From positions 21,987,548-22,051,547 of the forward strand of contig NC_084772.1 of assembly GCF_028858725.1 (NCBI RefSeq): 64,000 nucleotides of DNA, written 5' to 3'. The notes under the pieces were generated by a model. It was not told the origin of the DNA. It saw nothing but the letters and a program-made list of their open reading frames with translations, and did no database searches. Made by a program: the position numbers and the translations under genes. Below, in pieces: positions 18,201 to 31,600 of the stretch; positions within the stretch are counted from its first letter, which is position 1, and each line of letters opens with the position of its first letter. This DNA comes from Colius striatus (taxonomy: Eukaryota > Chordata > Aves > Coliiformes > Coliidae).

Positions 18201-21200
18201 GAGACTAATTCTAACATTTGGTTTGCACACAGCCTATTGACATTTGGCTGCTTTATCTAGAGCAGAATTTATCTGAACCACACAACTGCTTCTGGTGCAG
18301 AGAAACAATGATTTCAGGCTGGATGTGTCATGCAGATGGAGCAGCAGTACCACTGGTGGAAGGTAGCCAGCTGTTAAATCCCAAGGGCTGCTGTGAGGGA
18401 TATGAGAAGGAGGGTCTAAAATTGTCAGTAGTGGTCCTTGTTGCCTTTGGAGGTTTTGATGAGGTCCACAGAGAGCCACATTAGAAAAGAGGGAAGAAAT
18501 GTGTCAATAGAAAACGTTAGAAAAATACTTTCTTATAATTTCTACAGAAGGTAACTAATTTGTCATTCCTGTGATCCTGTTGAGTGAATCCTGCTTTGAT
18601 CAGGAGGTTCCCAAGATCACTGTTTCCCCCCAGGATGTGGAAAACCAGATTGCACATCAGCAAAGCAGTTGAGAGGCTAATTTGCCAGAGACAATAATTG
18701 GTAGTGATGTAACCAAATGGGACGTTCCAAATGCTTTAAAAGATGTTTTCAGTGGCTGTTTGTAGTCTGTTATTAAAATCTACACATGGTATATGGGTAT
18801 GTTGAAGGGTGCACTGAACTGACAAGGTCAGTGTTGCAAACCTGCTATTGATGCGAAGAGGCGGATGTAGGAAACCCACAGTCATGCAAGGATTGATCCA
18901 GGTTATTAGTAAACCCTGCTAGATGTCTTTTTTCTATGTCTTGTAAAAATCTCAGAGAAATGAGGATTATAGTTGCAGTGTCCTTACCAGTGGGATTTTC
19001 TTCTCTACCTCTTTTGTAAACCAAGCAAACTGCCATTGCCCATATGGTTTGAGTGCTTGCTATCCCTGAATTTTTGTCCCTCTGTGAGGAAATAAACAGA
19101 GAATGTTGAGCATGGCTTTTTGGCATAGTGTATGGAATCTGACATTTTAGAAGGTCATAATGAGTCAGCTCCTGCAGAAAACAAATCCTGTTTTACTGTG
19201 ATCAGTGTTTGTAATGGTTTCCAGAGATCTGGCTTTCCCATTGATGTGCAGTTTCTTGGAGAAAGAAGTAGGGAAGAATCTTGCCTCCAATGGCAAAAAA
19301 ATTGCAGTTCATTCTTGTCATGGCTTTTTGAGGTTGTTCGTTGTCTTTGTGTTGAAAATCTGCCCAAGGAACATCATCAGAACTTCATTAACAAAGCCAG
19401 GTAGCCTGTCTAAAGTGTTCTGCATCTTCCACGACAAGAACAGGAGGTTGCATTTAAGGACATTTGGTAACAATGGAAAGGTGTGATTTCACTGGGCATA
19501 AGTTTTGTCCTGTTTAGGAAGACTGCAGGCAAAGTATGGCAAAATTGGGAGTTATAATTGTAAGAATGTTTATTCACAGAAGGCTTGAATGTAACTTTTT
19601 CCAAGAAAAAAAAAATGAATGCATTCTAGATCTGTACAACAAATGATTGTCATTAAATTAGCAAATTATATGCACAATTAAATTTTTATTAAATAAAAAA
19701 TAATGTATGCAATATTATGGTAATCTTGTAAAGTATAACAAGTTTTTAACTTTAACACCACCGTGCACTGTGCCTCTGCTTCTCAGGGGACCAATTTTAA
19801 AAGTAAGACATTCAGCAATTGAAAAGGAAACGATAAAATTAGTCACTTGAGTAATTTAAACATGCAAATAAGTATCCCAACTGTGTTGATACCAGATTTA
19901 GCTGAATTTACTAGGACTGCTTAGGCTTTATCATCCTAATTATTCCAGCTTTGTGGCAGACTTAAGAAAGCAGAAAGATGCAATTATCTGTTACAGAAGT
20001 TTCTTGTGGTACTATGTTACTGTAGTGTGTGTTCACTAATGCATTCTTGGGCAAAAACTTATTCCAAGGGGTTTTTCTTCCTTATTAGCAGAGCAGGGAC
20101 AATCAGGACTGTTCTGTCATTACATATGCCAGAGAACTGGTATATTGGGATACAGACAACACTAGAATACTAGAGATTTGAAAACACTGTGATTTTACTC
20201 ACTGAGCTGTGTTAAGTATGATGCATGTATGTCGTAATATAAAATGATACAGCCTAACTGATTGAATTCAATGTCTTGCAGCCTCTTATGAATTCAGTAA
20301 AAATTACCTGTAAGAATGATATGCCAGATTGGGCCTTTTGTGTGTTGGAGGTTGGATCTAACTTCCATATGACGTGTTGACTGTAAGCGTATCTCAAAGT
20401 ACAGTATGTAGGTGGTTTGTTACTCTTCACCATCTGTATCACATTGATATGCAAACACCCTACTGAGCAATCAAGACTTTGCTGTTGTTGCGGTATAAAA
20501 CAAAGTCATTGGCCTGAACAACTTGTATTCCACAATGGCCAGAGACAAGGAACAGAAGGGAGGTGGTGCTAACAGGGCTGTGGCACACACCTCACCTCTC
20601 CACTGTGGGTACCAAAGAAGGGTTTGGTCTGAAGAAGCACAATGAGGTACATCTGATATTTGTGATGCTTCTGTATAACAGCTGTATTATAGAGGGGAAA
20701 AATATAGTACTTCAGAATGAATTGACAAACATCTTTAGAATGAAGATATAGATTTCAACGGTGAACAAAAAATGAAGGCAAGGTTGCTTATGAACTCTCA
20801 ACTCTGAACATGATGCAGTACCTCAAAAATAAATGTGTATAACTTTGAATTTTTGTAAAGAGGATAAGCAATGGGTGGAAATGCAAAGATGCATTTGTCA
20901 TATTGAACAAAAATGTCAAGAAAAATATTGTCGGGGGACTTATTAAATGGGTAGAATTTGAGCAAGATTTATCAGGGCTGTAGAGAAGAAAGTTGTAAGA
21001 GTTATGATGTTATGTGATAAAGGCTGGACTAAGGCATTTAGTTGGATGAAAAGGAAAAATCGTGTCCTAGTGATGATGGGCAGGAAGAGCATAAAGTTAG
21101 ATTTGATAGAAGAAATAGATGAGACTTGAGTAATGAGCGAGTTCTAAGTCTAAACATGGTGATTGCTGTGAAGATGGGTCAGGAGAAGCAAGGAATGCCT

Positions 21201-22653
21201 GAAGGCAAAAATGGAAAGGTATGCGTTGGTAAAACTGTCTTGATTGAGTCTTGTGGTTGGACATAGACATGAAAGAAAGAGCCCATGACTTTAGTTTGGA
21301 CTGGGAAGTCAAAGCAGGTGGAATGATCTGGAAGAGAGATGTTGGTCCAAACATAACAGTTAAAGTCATGCTTGAATGAATTTGCTGAAGGGCAAGGTAC
21401 ATTGCTGAACCATTACAGCTTGCTTGAATGTTGGCAGGTTCTCCACTGTGTCCAAGATCCATACTTCCAGTGCAACAAGAAATGCCAGATGTAGCTGAAG
21501 CTCTCTGATCCTCTGTGTAGGATTGTCCTGGTGCAGGGTGCAGCTGACTGAGCTCGAACTGCCTACTGCCATCTGAGTTTTCTGTCATGTCTTTCCCAAG
21601 GTGACCTTCATGGTGGAGAAAACAGAATGGGGTCTGCCTGCTTTCTGTTGCTTCAGTGGCATCCATTACGTGGAATATGGCAATGAATCATCCTTGTAGA
21701 CTGATCTGTTGTTCAGTCATCTGTTCGAGGTTTGCTGTGACAACTGAGTTTGGCAATTCTCTGCCTCTCATTGTTATGTTTAGATAGTGATTTTTAGAAC
21801 CATCTCATTTCGTGGTGTTTGCTTTGACATTAAAACATATCTGGCTACCATGAAAATATAAATATGTTTTAGAAATCTTATCTAGAAGAAACTAGTTAAA
21901 CCTTGGGAGAAAAATGGTGATGAAAATAAATGTATGACCCAATTGCACATGCAGGATGGTTTTCAAGCTAGTATGAACCTCATAAGAATGTTAATACAAA
22001 AGATAAGAAATCGGAGACCAGTCTCCACCTACGTAAAGTCCAGGAGCCTCCTGCTGAGCTTTTCTTAAGCAGCAAGTATAGAAGTTATGTTATTAAGTGG
22101 ATTTGGACCTTATTATTAGCATTTGGATGAGCATTCAGAGGATGTAAGTTGGTTTTTTAAAGGTACTTTAGTGATAAAAAGCAGAGTGTCAAACAGACAT
22201 TTCATCTTATTTTTTGGCATAACTTTGTAAAATTTCCCCCCAGGATCTATATGTAACAACCACGTTTACCACACGAGGGTAGAAATGGAAATAATCTTTG
22301 CCGCTATGGATGCTTCTTAATATTAGTTGAAAGTAAAGATTCACATAGGGCTTCTGCTCTATAAAGGTGAGAAAACAAATAAGAACAAGTGTTAATTCAT
22401 GTACACAGAATTTGCGTCTGCACAGCAGGTGAAAATGCTACATTAATGCTGGAAATATCTGTCCTGCTGTGTAGTTTTCCTTCCTTTTTATTACTTCAGT
22501 GTTCGGTCTTGTACGAATGCACTATACTTATTTGCATGTTATCACAACGGATTCCTCTCTGCTTCTAGTTATCCATATAAAGAATACATGCTCCACATGA
22601 CCTCAATAAAGTATTCAAATGAAATGCTATATAAAAAATATCTTGGTTTTCAT
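12247..22653. other. Gene-desert DNA, no gene found
   Basis: About 10 kb of mostly AT-rich sequence. Open frames up to 189 codons (for example 21666-21097 on the minus strand) show no domain and no family likeness, and I treat them as chance. A CTCF-like CCACGAGGGGG lies at 17408-17418. The stretch around 17440-17570 is AT-rich and of high complexity like the one at 8200-9180. No transposon was recognised with confidence. Confidence 0.5.
13959..13998. repeat. 20-base tandem duplication
   Basis: TTTCCTATTAGTCTTGTATC is followed directly by TTTCCTATTAGTCATGTATG, two copies with two differences. Probably a replication-slippage duplication. Confidence 0.85.
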
Positions 22654-22679
22654 ACATTTATGTATATATACATAAATGT
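22654..22679. repeat. Perfect 26-bp AT-rich palindrome
   Basis: The half-site ACATTTATGTATA is followed by its exact reverse complement, with no spacer. It could extrude as a cruciform or bind a dimeric factor. It lies in AT-rich DNA with no other feature nearby. Confidence 0.9.
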
Positions 22680-25600
22680 TATTTTTAGTCTAGGTTATTA
22701 ATTGCACACAAAAATGCTAAATAAAAATGATGCTGTTAAAATGTAATGTCAAACACTTCTAATTATGGAAATGTCAGAGGCAGGGTTCACTCAGAATCTC
22801 CATGAGATCAAATTGAAAATTGTCTAGACTGCGTGTCTCAAAGCATCTAGCACTGTTGAGCATTCTATGTGTGAAAACAAATCCCATTAACTTAGTATCT
22901 GAAAATACACAGCACGTTGCAAACGATACCCCTATTAGCAGGCTGGAGGTCAGTATCTGTGGAACATACAATTAGTGACTACCTCTGGCAAGTCTGATTT
23001 CACCGAGTGGCTGAAATTTGTAGAAGGGGCAGGATGAAGTTCAATTCTCTAGAGAAGCACTTACTTGTCCGTAGCAATCAGAGTTTTCTTCCTCTTGCTG
23101 CTCTCCCTGACTGGCCTGACCCGTGTTTCAGAAACCATTAGCTGTGACTGTGGTACCACCACAGCTCAATAATGTGTCTTTGATCAATGCCTGTTTTCAG
23201 AAAGGGACTCAAATCTTCATCTGTATTTGGGGAGTAACTTCTCAGCAATTTGTTTGTCATCACTGAAGACTTGAGCTGACTGTTCAGTTCGTATTAGCTT
23301 GTTTTCAGTAAAAAACAGTGACTTGTCTTGGGCTACATGAATATAGTGGCTGTGTTGCAGCTGGAGTAGGGCAAGAAGAACTCATGCATTGGTACAGGCT
23401 GCTCTGCATGACCCAAGCTCATGCTGCCATCAGGCTTTTCAGGTGCACGAAGCTGCCTGCTTTACGTGTCTTCCCAATAGTTTTCAGCTGGATTATTTTA
23501 TTTTAAAAAAGGACACTAGTCTTGTGGTGATCCTGGGGTAGGTTGCAGACTTGCTGCTGCCTCTCCTGGAGCCTCAGGCACAGCTCCCCATCCCTCCGGT
23601 GTGTTCTCAGCCTGTGCTGGTGTTAAGGGTGTCGAGGGCAGGGGCTGGCACTGGGTTTGTGCAGGGCCTATCAAAGCTGACTGGAGTACAATACACATAG
23701 TGCTACATTAGTTTATGTGCTAAGTTCATTCAAGGCTTAGATTCCAAAATCTCTGCAGACAATACTTCATTTTATTTGTGTCCAAATTAATAGCTATCTT
23801 AAGCCTTTATGGAATAAATAATAGTGAAATATTGGAAATGTGTGTTCCAAGGACCTACTCTGTCCTGGTTCTGTGCTGGATCTGCAGTTGTCTCAAGATA
23901 TATGTTGTAGAAATAATTTCTCTTTATTCTATGCGAATACCAAGGAAAAGAACATACAAAATTCTAATTAATTTGGTCTTTCTATCCACACAAATTCCTG
24001 GTCAAAGCTTGTCCTTCAGGAGGAGCCATGTATAATATGTTGTGCTCTGTTTCAGTCTGTATAGTTACCTACTTATTTTATTAATGCTGTGTTATCCTCT
24101 GACAGGGCTGAGGAGAGGCAGTGTATACAGGGGAATTTTTAATTTTTTTAAAGGGAAATGAGTGCAGTAAGTGGAAGAAAGGCAAAAGCACATAAAAGAA
24201 GACAAGCATCACATCAGTCACTTTAAGTTACTCTTCCAGACTCCTTATGTGGCACTCACATTTTTCCAGTGTGTTTTCCTGATAATGCTTTATGTGTTTT
24301 ACTTGACACAGCAGGTACTTGAGATTTGTACTTTCGTGTATGTGAATCACAAAATGGGCTTTTTATTTAAAATCAGTCATTCGACAATGTTTTATGCAGC
24401 AAAGTGGTGAATTGCTGTACTAGTACTTCAAAGTAGCAGGTCAGTAAAGCGTGGTTATAGTCAGAACATTGGCTGTAAAAGTGACATCATGGAATCCTCA
24501 TTCTTTTTCAATGGTTCCAGAAAAATTGCCATTTACAAGCTAAAATCTGATAATTTTTTTCTTCCCCCCTTCTTCCTTTAACTGCAGGCTCTGGCCTCTA
24601 AAAACCCATCTGTTTTCTTTCTGTCTCATACATTATCATCAGTAATAAGGGCTCTACAGTCAGAGCTTAGTGAATGCTTCTGTTTATGGTGTGTGAGGCA
24701 GGCAGGCTCCAGTTTATTCTTCTCTGTGTTGCCACTGCAGAAATAAAAAGAATAGAAACTTCTTTTAATTACTGCAAGCAAAAATGATGTGCAGATAAGA
24801 AACAAAGACTGTTTTCATCGTGGTACTTCCCTGTTCATAAAGAGAATTAAAAAAATACGGTAGGGCCATGTTTGTAAGCATGTAGCATGACAAAACCTGC
24901 CTCGGGGAAAAAAGATCATGTACTCCAGTTGCATTGGAAAGAACAGGATCAGGGTAGTTGGAAGCCCTCTGAAGGACTGTCTGAGACCTTAACTGCTGAA
25001 CAGAATCTTTTTCCTTGGTTTCCTGATTCAAAATGCTCAGTGCCTTCTGCTGCCAGAGATTTTCCTTGACTGTATAGAACTTCCCTGGTGCTTTAGGTGT
25101 TGGTAACTTAAAATAGTGCTGGACTGCTCCAAGACCTATTTGGGACTTGCATCTTATTCCAAGATACAGGATCCACGGACATTCCTCATGTCTAGGTTGA
25201 ACTGAGCAAAGCTGGAAATGTATGCTGGTATTCTGAAGTACTTGAAGTGCTTTACAGAGTAATTAGTTTAATGAGAAGAGTGGAGATAAATGAAGCAGCA
25301 CATTTGTGCTTGGTTATAGCTCAAATGTACATGCTGAGGATGGGGACACAGCTACAGTTCTGTAAGAAACCTTCTGTATGTTTTTAATCTTAAAGAGAAT
25401 TGTTTTAAAGAGCTTAGTCTTATAAGCAGAAAAAAGCAAGTTGTGCTCATTTTTTTGCTTGTCTTTTATTTTCCTGTGCACTGCAAGGTTGGTCACAAAC
25501 CTGGAAATACATTCATTCTCTTGTGTTTTTTTCCAGAGGAGGCTGGAACTGGGAGCCGTGCACAGGTGTAACTTCTTGCACTGGAGTGAAGCTACAATAA

Positions 25601-28600
25601 TTGGGTCTCCAGGTCTGCTGCCCCATACACAGGTACCCGTTACTTGCACAACTTTGTCTTACTTTGCTGGTCTTTGGGAATTTGTTAAAACTGCTGAAAA
25701 GAACAGAGCACTTTGAGTGGCTTCTTTTGTGGTGTTCCCCTATGGATATTTACATTGTGAGGTTTGCATCTTCTGTTTGCCAAGAGCTGTAAAGAAAAAT
25801 GGAAAGCTGTTTCTCATCAAGTGTGGGATTTTGGGCTGGTGTGAGGGATGCTGGAGCAATCTTAAGTGCTCCCCTTGTCATATGGCCCATGGGAGCACTC
25901 CATGGGCTACACGTTCCTGCTGGAGTGGTCAGCATGAGCATTATCTAATGGTGATAGCACCTTGCCCATTCTGAAAAGCAAGTAGCTTGCAGGATGGAAT
26001 GAAAAGGAATGTTGTTTTTAATGAACCAAGAGGTCACAAATATTTTGCATGAGGCGGTACACAATACATTGGTTCAGTGAAACATGTTGAGTGGCTTTGT
26101 GCATGCAGGACATGGTGAGCTGCTGTGCTGGTGCTAGCTGGGGCAGCCTGCAACCACTCTGCTGCATCTTGGGGTTTAGCACTATTTGTGGTTACTGGCC
26201 TGTCAGAGGCAGAACTGTGCCAAAACAACACTAAAATGTGCTGACTGGCATTGCAGGAGGTGGTAGTTCCAGTCTCTGGGTCTATGTTATCTTAATTTTA
26301 CTTATTGTGTTTTCAGCATTTTTGAAAAGTTCATCCTTCAGGTCTCCAATGCACAATGAAATATTTAATCATTTAAAGTTCAAATTCAGTCTAGAAATGA
26401 AAGTAGTTTGGATCCTATGGAGAAAACTCAGTGTCTCCAGACGTTATCAATACCAGCTCCTTAGAGCTGAGCTGGCTCTTGGCTGCCCAGGTGACCTTGG
26501 GGCATCCCTGAAGCTCTGAGTCAGCAAGGAGACGTCAGATTCCTCTCCAAGTTGTTTCTGAAGCTTCTACTGGGCAGGAGAAATGTCACTCAAAAAACTT
26601 GTAGTTTAATGAAGTTGTTGCTCTGCAAGGAATAAGTTAGATGAGAAAGCTTTTAAAATATGTGTTTGTTCTTCTTCTGACCTAAAAAGTCTATTTTTTA
26701 TTCCCTGATGTCATAGGGCCAAACTTTCTCTCTTCCTTGACTTTAGAAAGATGACCATGATTGTGATACTGTATTGGATGCTTTGAGGACTGTGTAACTA
26801 GCAGCTGAAATCATTGCTTAATAGCTTGTCTTTGTAAATTTATTTTCTCTTCTTCTGGAAAAAAAGTGTTGATATTTTAAGCATTTTAACTGTTCCTGCT
26901 TCCTTTTTTGACATAAAAATTCACTGTGCTGGTTCATTTTGAGCTTGACTGGAAGGCAAAGTTTGTTTGTTTTGGCAGCTTAGTTGTAGATCGGCCAAGA
27001 GGAAAATGAAAAACTGTAGCCTGTAGGCTTTCTGTGTGTGCTTATCTAAGTACTGCTGGAGCAGGGATAAGTGTTTCTTTCCTAGGAAAGGCAGAAAGGT
27101 TAGGAAGAAGCCTCACTTATTTATATTTTCTCTGTTTGTTTTTTACTGTATCAATTATGTGTGGCATCTTGAGTGTGACAGGTCTGTCGTCAGTATTGGC
27201 AGTGGCACAGAGGCACCTTCAAACAGTAAGCTGAGGGTATGGCCTACAGTGATTTTGTCTAACAGAAGTTTAAATCAATATATTAAAAACTCGGGATTTT
27301 CTTCTCCCAGTGTTTTCAATATAACTTGAGACTGTATATCTTCTGTTTGAGTAATAATCTAACAGTGAATCAGAAAACAATTTCAGTAGGCTGGTTTTTG
27401 GTGCTATAATTCAAAAAAGGGCATAGCATTCCACCAGACCGGGCACAGCTGGCTGATACCCTCAAGACTCTGCTCTCTCACCGCAGGCCAGGACAGGCGT
27501 TGTTGAGTTTTATTGCTGTGTTCCCAGACATCTCACAAATTTTATCAGTCCTGTCAGTACCCAGATGGGACATTTGACAGGTGCAGAGGGACTCTTGCTG
27601 CCACCTCTGACTCTGTCAGACCCCTCAGCTGAAGCATCTTCTGTGTCCTCCTTTTCTGTGGGTGACGTAGGTGCCATCAGCGGCCACTGGAGCGTAGAGC
27701 TTTGCACTTGGGAGCTGGCAGGTAAGTTAGAGACAGCTAATTCCTGTTCTGATAGGATTTGTAACATCTGGCCCATGCAGTATGCTTCTGTACTGATGCG
27801 AGATATTGAATAGCTTTATTTTACAAGTCTGGTGATGCTCACACTTGATTTGCTTTCACCAAGGGCAGGGAAATAGAGCGTTATCATACAATTCACCTTA
27901 AAACATTTTGAAGATCTGTATTTACGAACATTCCAACAAGTTTTATCACTTTGCATTGTGCTTCGTGCTGTTGGTCTCTGGGGTATGTGGGAAATTTTTC
28001 CTATAAGGGATGATAAATGTGTAAAATCCTAATTCATTAGGAGTTGATAAAAGTTCAACTACTACTGCTGTTCCGTTAAAAAGATCCCGGTGAGGCAGAC
28101 AGAAGCAAGGCTGAAAAAGTGAGGGACCTAGACGGTTTTTATTATTATTTGGCTTTTTAGAAATCTTCCTTGCTAAAAGGCATCTATCCTGTCTTCTGAG
28201 GATCTGAGTATTGTTTGCATGTCAGTTTTCTCACAAGCTATTTTTTCTGTTGTTTTAATCATACATGTACATATATCATACATCTGAGAGAAAAACATTC
28301 TTTTCTTTTGGGAAGGTCGGTGGTGTGGCTCTGGTGGATTAGCAGATGAGAAGCTTATTCTAGAGAAAGAACTCTTTCAGGAAAATTACTTGGACAGAAA
28401 ACTCTAATTCATGTGAGCAGAATTCACATGCTTTAAAAGTAATTAGGGTGACTGTCTAGAGTTAAAAATAAATGCATAAACCAAATCCAACAGTAGACTT
28501 GACTTTTGCTCGGCAGCCTTCCCCTGACTGTGGATCTGTCCTGCTGCTGGCAGGGAGCAGCGTAAATGTAAGGGGAGAAAGAATTACTGATGAGGGGGTG

Positions 28601-31600
28601 AGAAGAAGCATTTATTGCTGGGAAAACAAAATCATCCCTTTCCTTTTAGCTAGGAGCCAGTCTTTCAGGAGCTGGGGGTGCAAGCAGACTGTCCACAGAG
28701 GTGCTGTGCCCTGTAGCCATGCTGGGGGGAGGTTGGTCAGTAGGCATCAGGCTGTAGCCCTGTGTGGTTTAACATGTCTGGAACAGGACAAGGGAGCACT
28801 ACGGAAATGGGGCATTACAGCAGGTGGCTGTGTGCCTGACCAGCTGCTGGTGGTGGCATCACCAGTAGTAGGACACTGGGTGTTGTCCTGCCGTGGGGTG
28901 GAGGAGCCGGGCTGGTGGTGCAATTCCCCAGTTCTCATATGGGAAGAAAGAGTCTGTGTTTTCTTGATGTGTCTTTAAAATCATTAAAAAGTCTTTATGT
29001 GGGGGGAAAGGGGAACAAAACCTCTGGGAGTAACGATGGTTTTGGTGGCCTTTTCTTTGTGGCTAATACACTGAACATCACTTCCCCCCACTTCTTTTTG
29101 TCCTAATAAAGCCTAAAATTGTGGATTTAGTGTCACTTTGCTACTGTAAGTTGTGTGCCTGAGGCAGCACATTTCCACTGACTCATGTTTTTCCACTCTT
29201 GATGGGGGAGTGAAGAAGTCTAAGGGTGCGCTGGGCTTCTGTGCCAGCCTGGGTGGAACTGGCTGAAGGAAAACCAATTTTACTAGATGTTATGTGGGAC
29301 TAACCCTAATTGTATTTCCTTATGCTGCCCAGTGCGCTTCTCTCCCTTCTGATCCTGCTGCAGCAGAAATCACAGGTCGTGATTCAATAAAAGCAAAATC
29401 TGCCTGTGGTGTTTGATCGACGACTGCCGTGGTGACAGCTGGATGGGCTGGGGGTTTCCATGTGTGTGCATTCATAGAAAAGTTTGGAAAAAATCTCAGG
29501 ATGACTCCTGATGCAGAACACGTGTAAATCAGGCCTGCTGCTGTGGGCAACTGGCACAGGGCTGGTCATGGGCAGGGGAGGTGAGATGGTGCAGGCATCT
29601 CCTGTGGCTGTGCCACTGGAGTATTATCATCCATCTGTGTCTGGATGAGGATGTCCTGGTGCTGGGGCCTGCTGGGCACCCAGGCAGGTGGTGAGGGCTG
29701 GATGTGGGTAGGTTTGGCGTGCCAGGCAGCACTGGCACACAGTGGGAGCTCCCCTGACCAAGCCCAGCTGGTGATGCCTGAGCCTTGCCTGGGGAGGAAT
29801 GCGCCCAGCAGATTTCCCCCAAAGGAAACATGAGGAAAACATCTTGTTTTAAGAGAGATATTTAATATGTTTTTCATATTTGGAAAGCAGTGAATGTCTG
29901 GGAATGTCCTTTTGCTCCCTGGCCAGCACCATTAATATTACTTTTGATCTTTCTTTTTGAAAAAAAAAAAGAGATTAAAAGTGATTTATCTGCAAGGAAA
30001 GCAACAGCAATTATTTACTCTGTATTAACATTTAAAGTTGCTTTCTTTTAAACATTGTTTCTGAGAGGGTAAAAGTTCTTAAAAATAAACATGGTTCAAA
30101 TTATTTTTAGATTAAAATACTTTCTGGAAGGAGAGCTGAGTTTTAGTGCTTGAGCAGTAAACCAGGAAGTCCAGACTTTGGGGAAATCACAGATGTAGAA
30201 AGGCTGAGCACAAATGGGCTTTCAACTGACTAAAGCTAATGGCACAGAGTGACTAAGGAGGATGCTTCCACTTTTGTGCTCAGGTGGGCTGGTTGCTGCC
30301 TTGCTGTGCTGCTGGCAGCCCTGTGCTGGGGCTGGGCTGGCCGTGCTGCCCCGTGCAGTGCAGGGGGTGATGCGATGTACTGGCTGGCAGACACTAGCAG
30401 GGATTAGGGGCAGGACTTCAGAGTGGGATGCAGCCAGCCATTGCCTTGCCTCTTCAACTGATTTTGTCAATAAAAGCTTCCCTCTGCAGCATGTCATCAC
30501 ATGTTTTATATATGATTATATATTATTTTTATAGCTTTTTTCCCTGCAAAGCTGAAAGCTTCATCTGCCTGGTCTTCAAGGCTGCAGTCTGGCAAGGAAC
30601 CACCCAACTGCTGAACAAAGCCCTAGGTTTCAGGATGGAGATCCATGGTGTTTTAATATTTATTAACTGTAGTGTGGCCCTTTCCAGAGGCAGCAACAGA
30701 CATTCTGCAGCCTAGTGTGTATTAAATCCTGTGAAGCAAGCACCTCCTGCTGGCACTCACCTGGGCGTTGGATTTTTCCAGTGCTGGAGGAATGGCAGAG
30801 TGACCATAGCAGTGGGGGGAAGGGGCTGAGGCTGACCCCCCCTTTTCCCTCCTCAGTGCCAGGTTTTGGTTCAGAGTAAAGCACAGGAATTGTTTGGATG
30901 TGACTGTGCGGAAGGCTCAGTGTTACACAAACAAAATAAAGATTTAAACTTGAAACTGATCTATAGTTAATCCCTTCTACAAAAACATGCCTCAATAGCT
31001 CTTTTACATTTCTGAAGCCTATGTGTGTGTTACAGTGATGTGACTTTCCAAGAAAAGTCTATTTTCTTGTTTTAATACATGAATAATCTTTCAAGAGTTG
31101 ATACAAAACCATTATTGGTTTAATGTCTTTCACTGTTTCAGTAACTGATAGCTTGCTGTAGTTCTTTAAAGCTGAAATTTTTCTTGCATGGTATCTGTTA
31201 AAATATTTCTTTCAATAATTCAGAGTCTGTCAGATTTTTGGATCATAGTGTGAAAATAATGTCCCTTTTAAATTGCTCCTTTGTGCATAGCCAAAAATCC
31301 CCAAACCATTGCAGCTGGAATTTCAAATTCAGTATCTAATGTAATCATTGTTGAAGAAGGAAGCAAGTAGAAACCAAACCTGAGGCTTGGTGACTGGGCA
31401 CTTTTTATAATCAGAAATCTTAGCCTATTGAACCTGCACAAATACCTCCAGATTTTACGCACATCCCAGTCCACTGGTTCCTCTCTAGGTTCTTTGGCAC
31501 CACAGATGTGATGCCTATGCTTCTAAGCTACAGTGAGCTACAAAAATATGTTGTCAAGAGTGCCATGAGTGGTGTATGCTGTAAATAAGAGCAGCAATAT

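Noticed and set aside
21097-21666. 189-codon minus-strand frame, the longest in the desert after the PSMD7 region
   Set aside because: No recognisable domain, no consistent splice signals and no family likeness. The length is possible by chance in a window this size.
28410-28430. 7-bp inverted repeat CATGTGA ... TCACATG
   Set aside because: Short enough to be expected by chance many times in 64 kb.
28472-28978. 168-codon plus-strand frame in a GC-richer patch
   Set aside because: No family likeness or conserved motif; local composition explains it.
30262-30534. Plus-strand frame beginning with a signal-peptide-like hydrophobic segment
   Set aside because: The hydrophobicity comes from a CTG-rich GC patch; no exon signals or recognisable mature protein.
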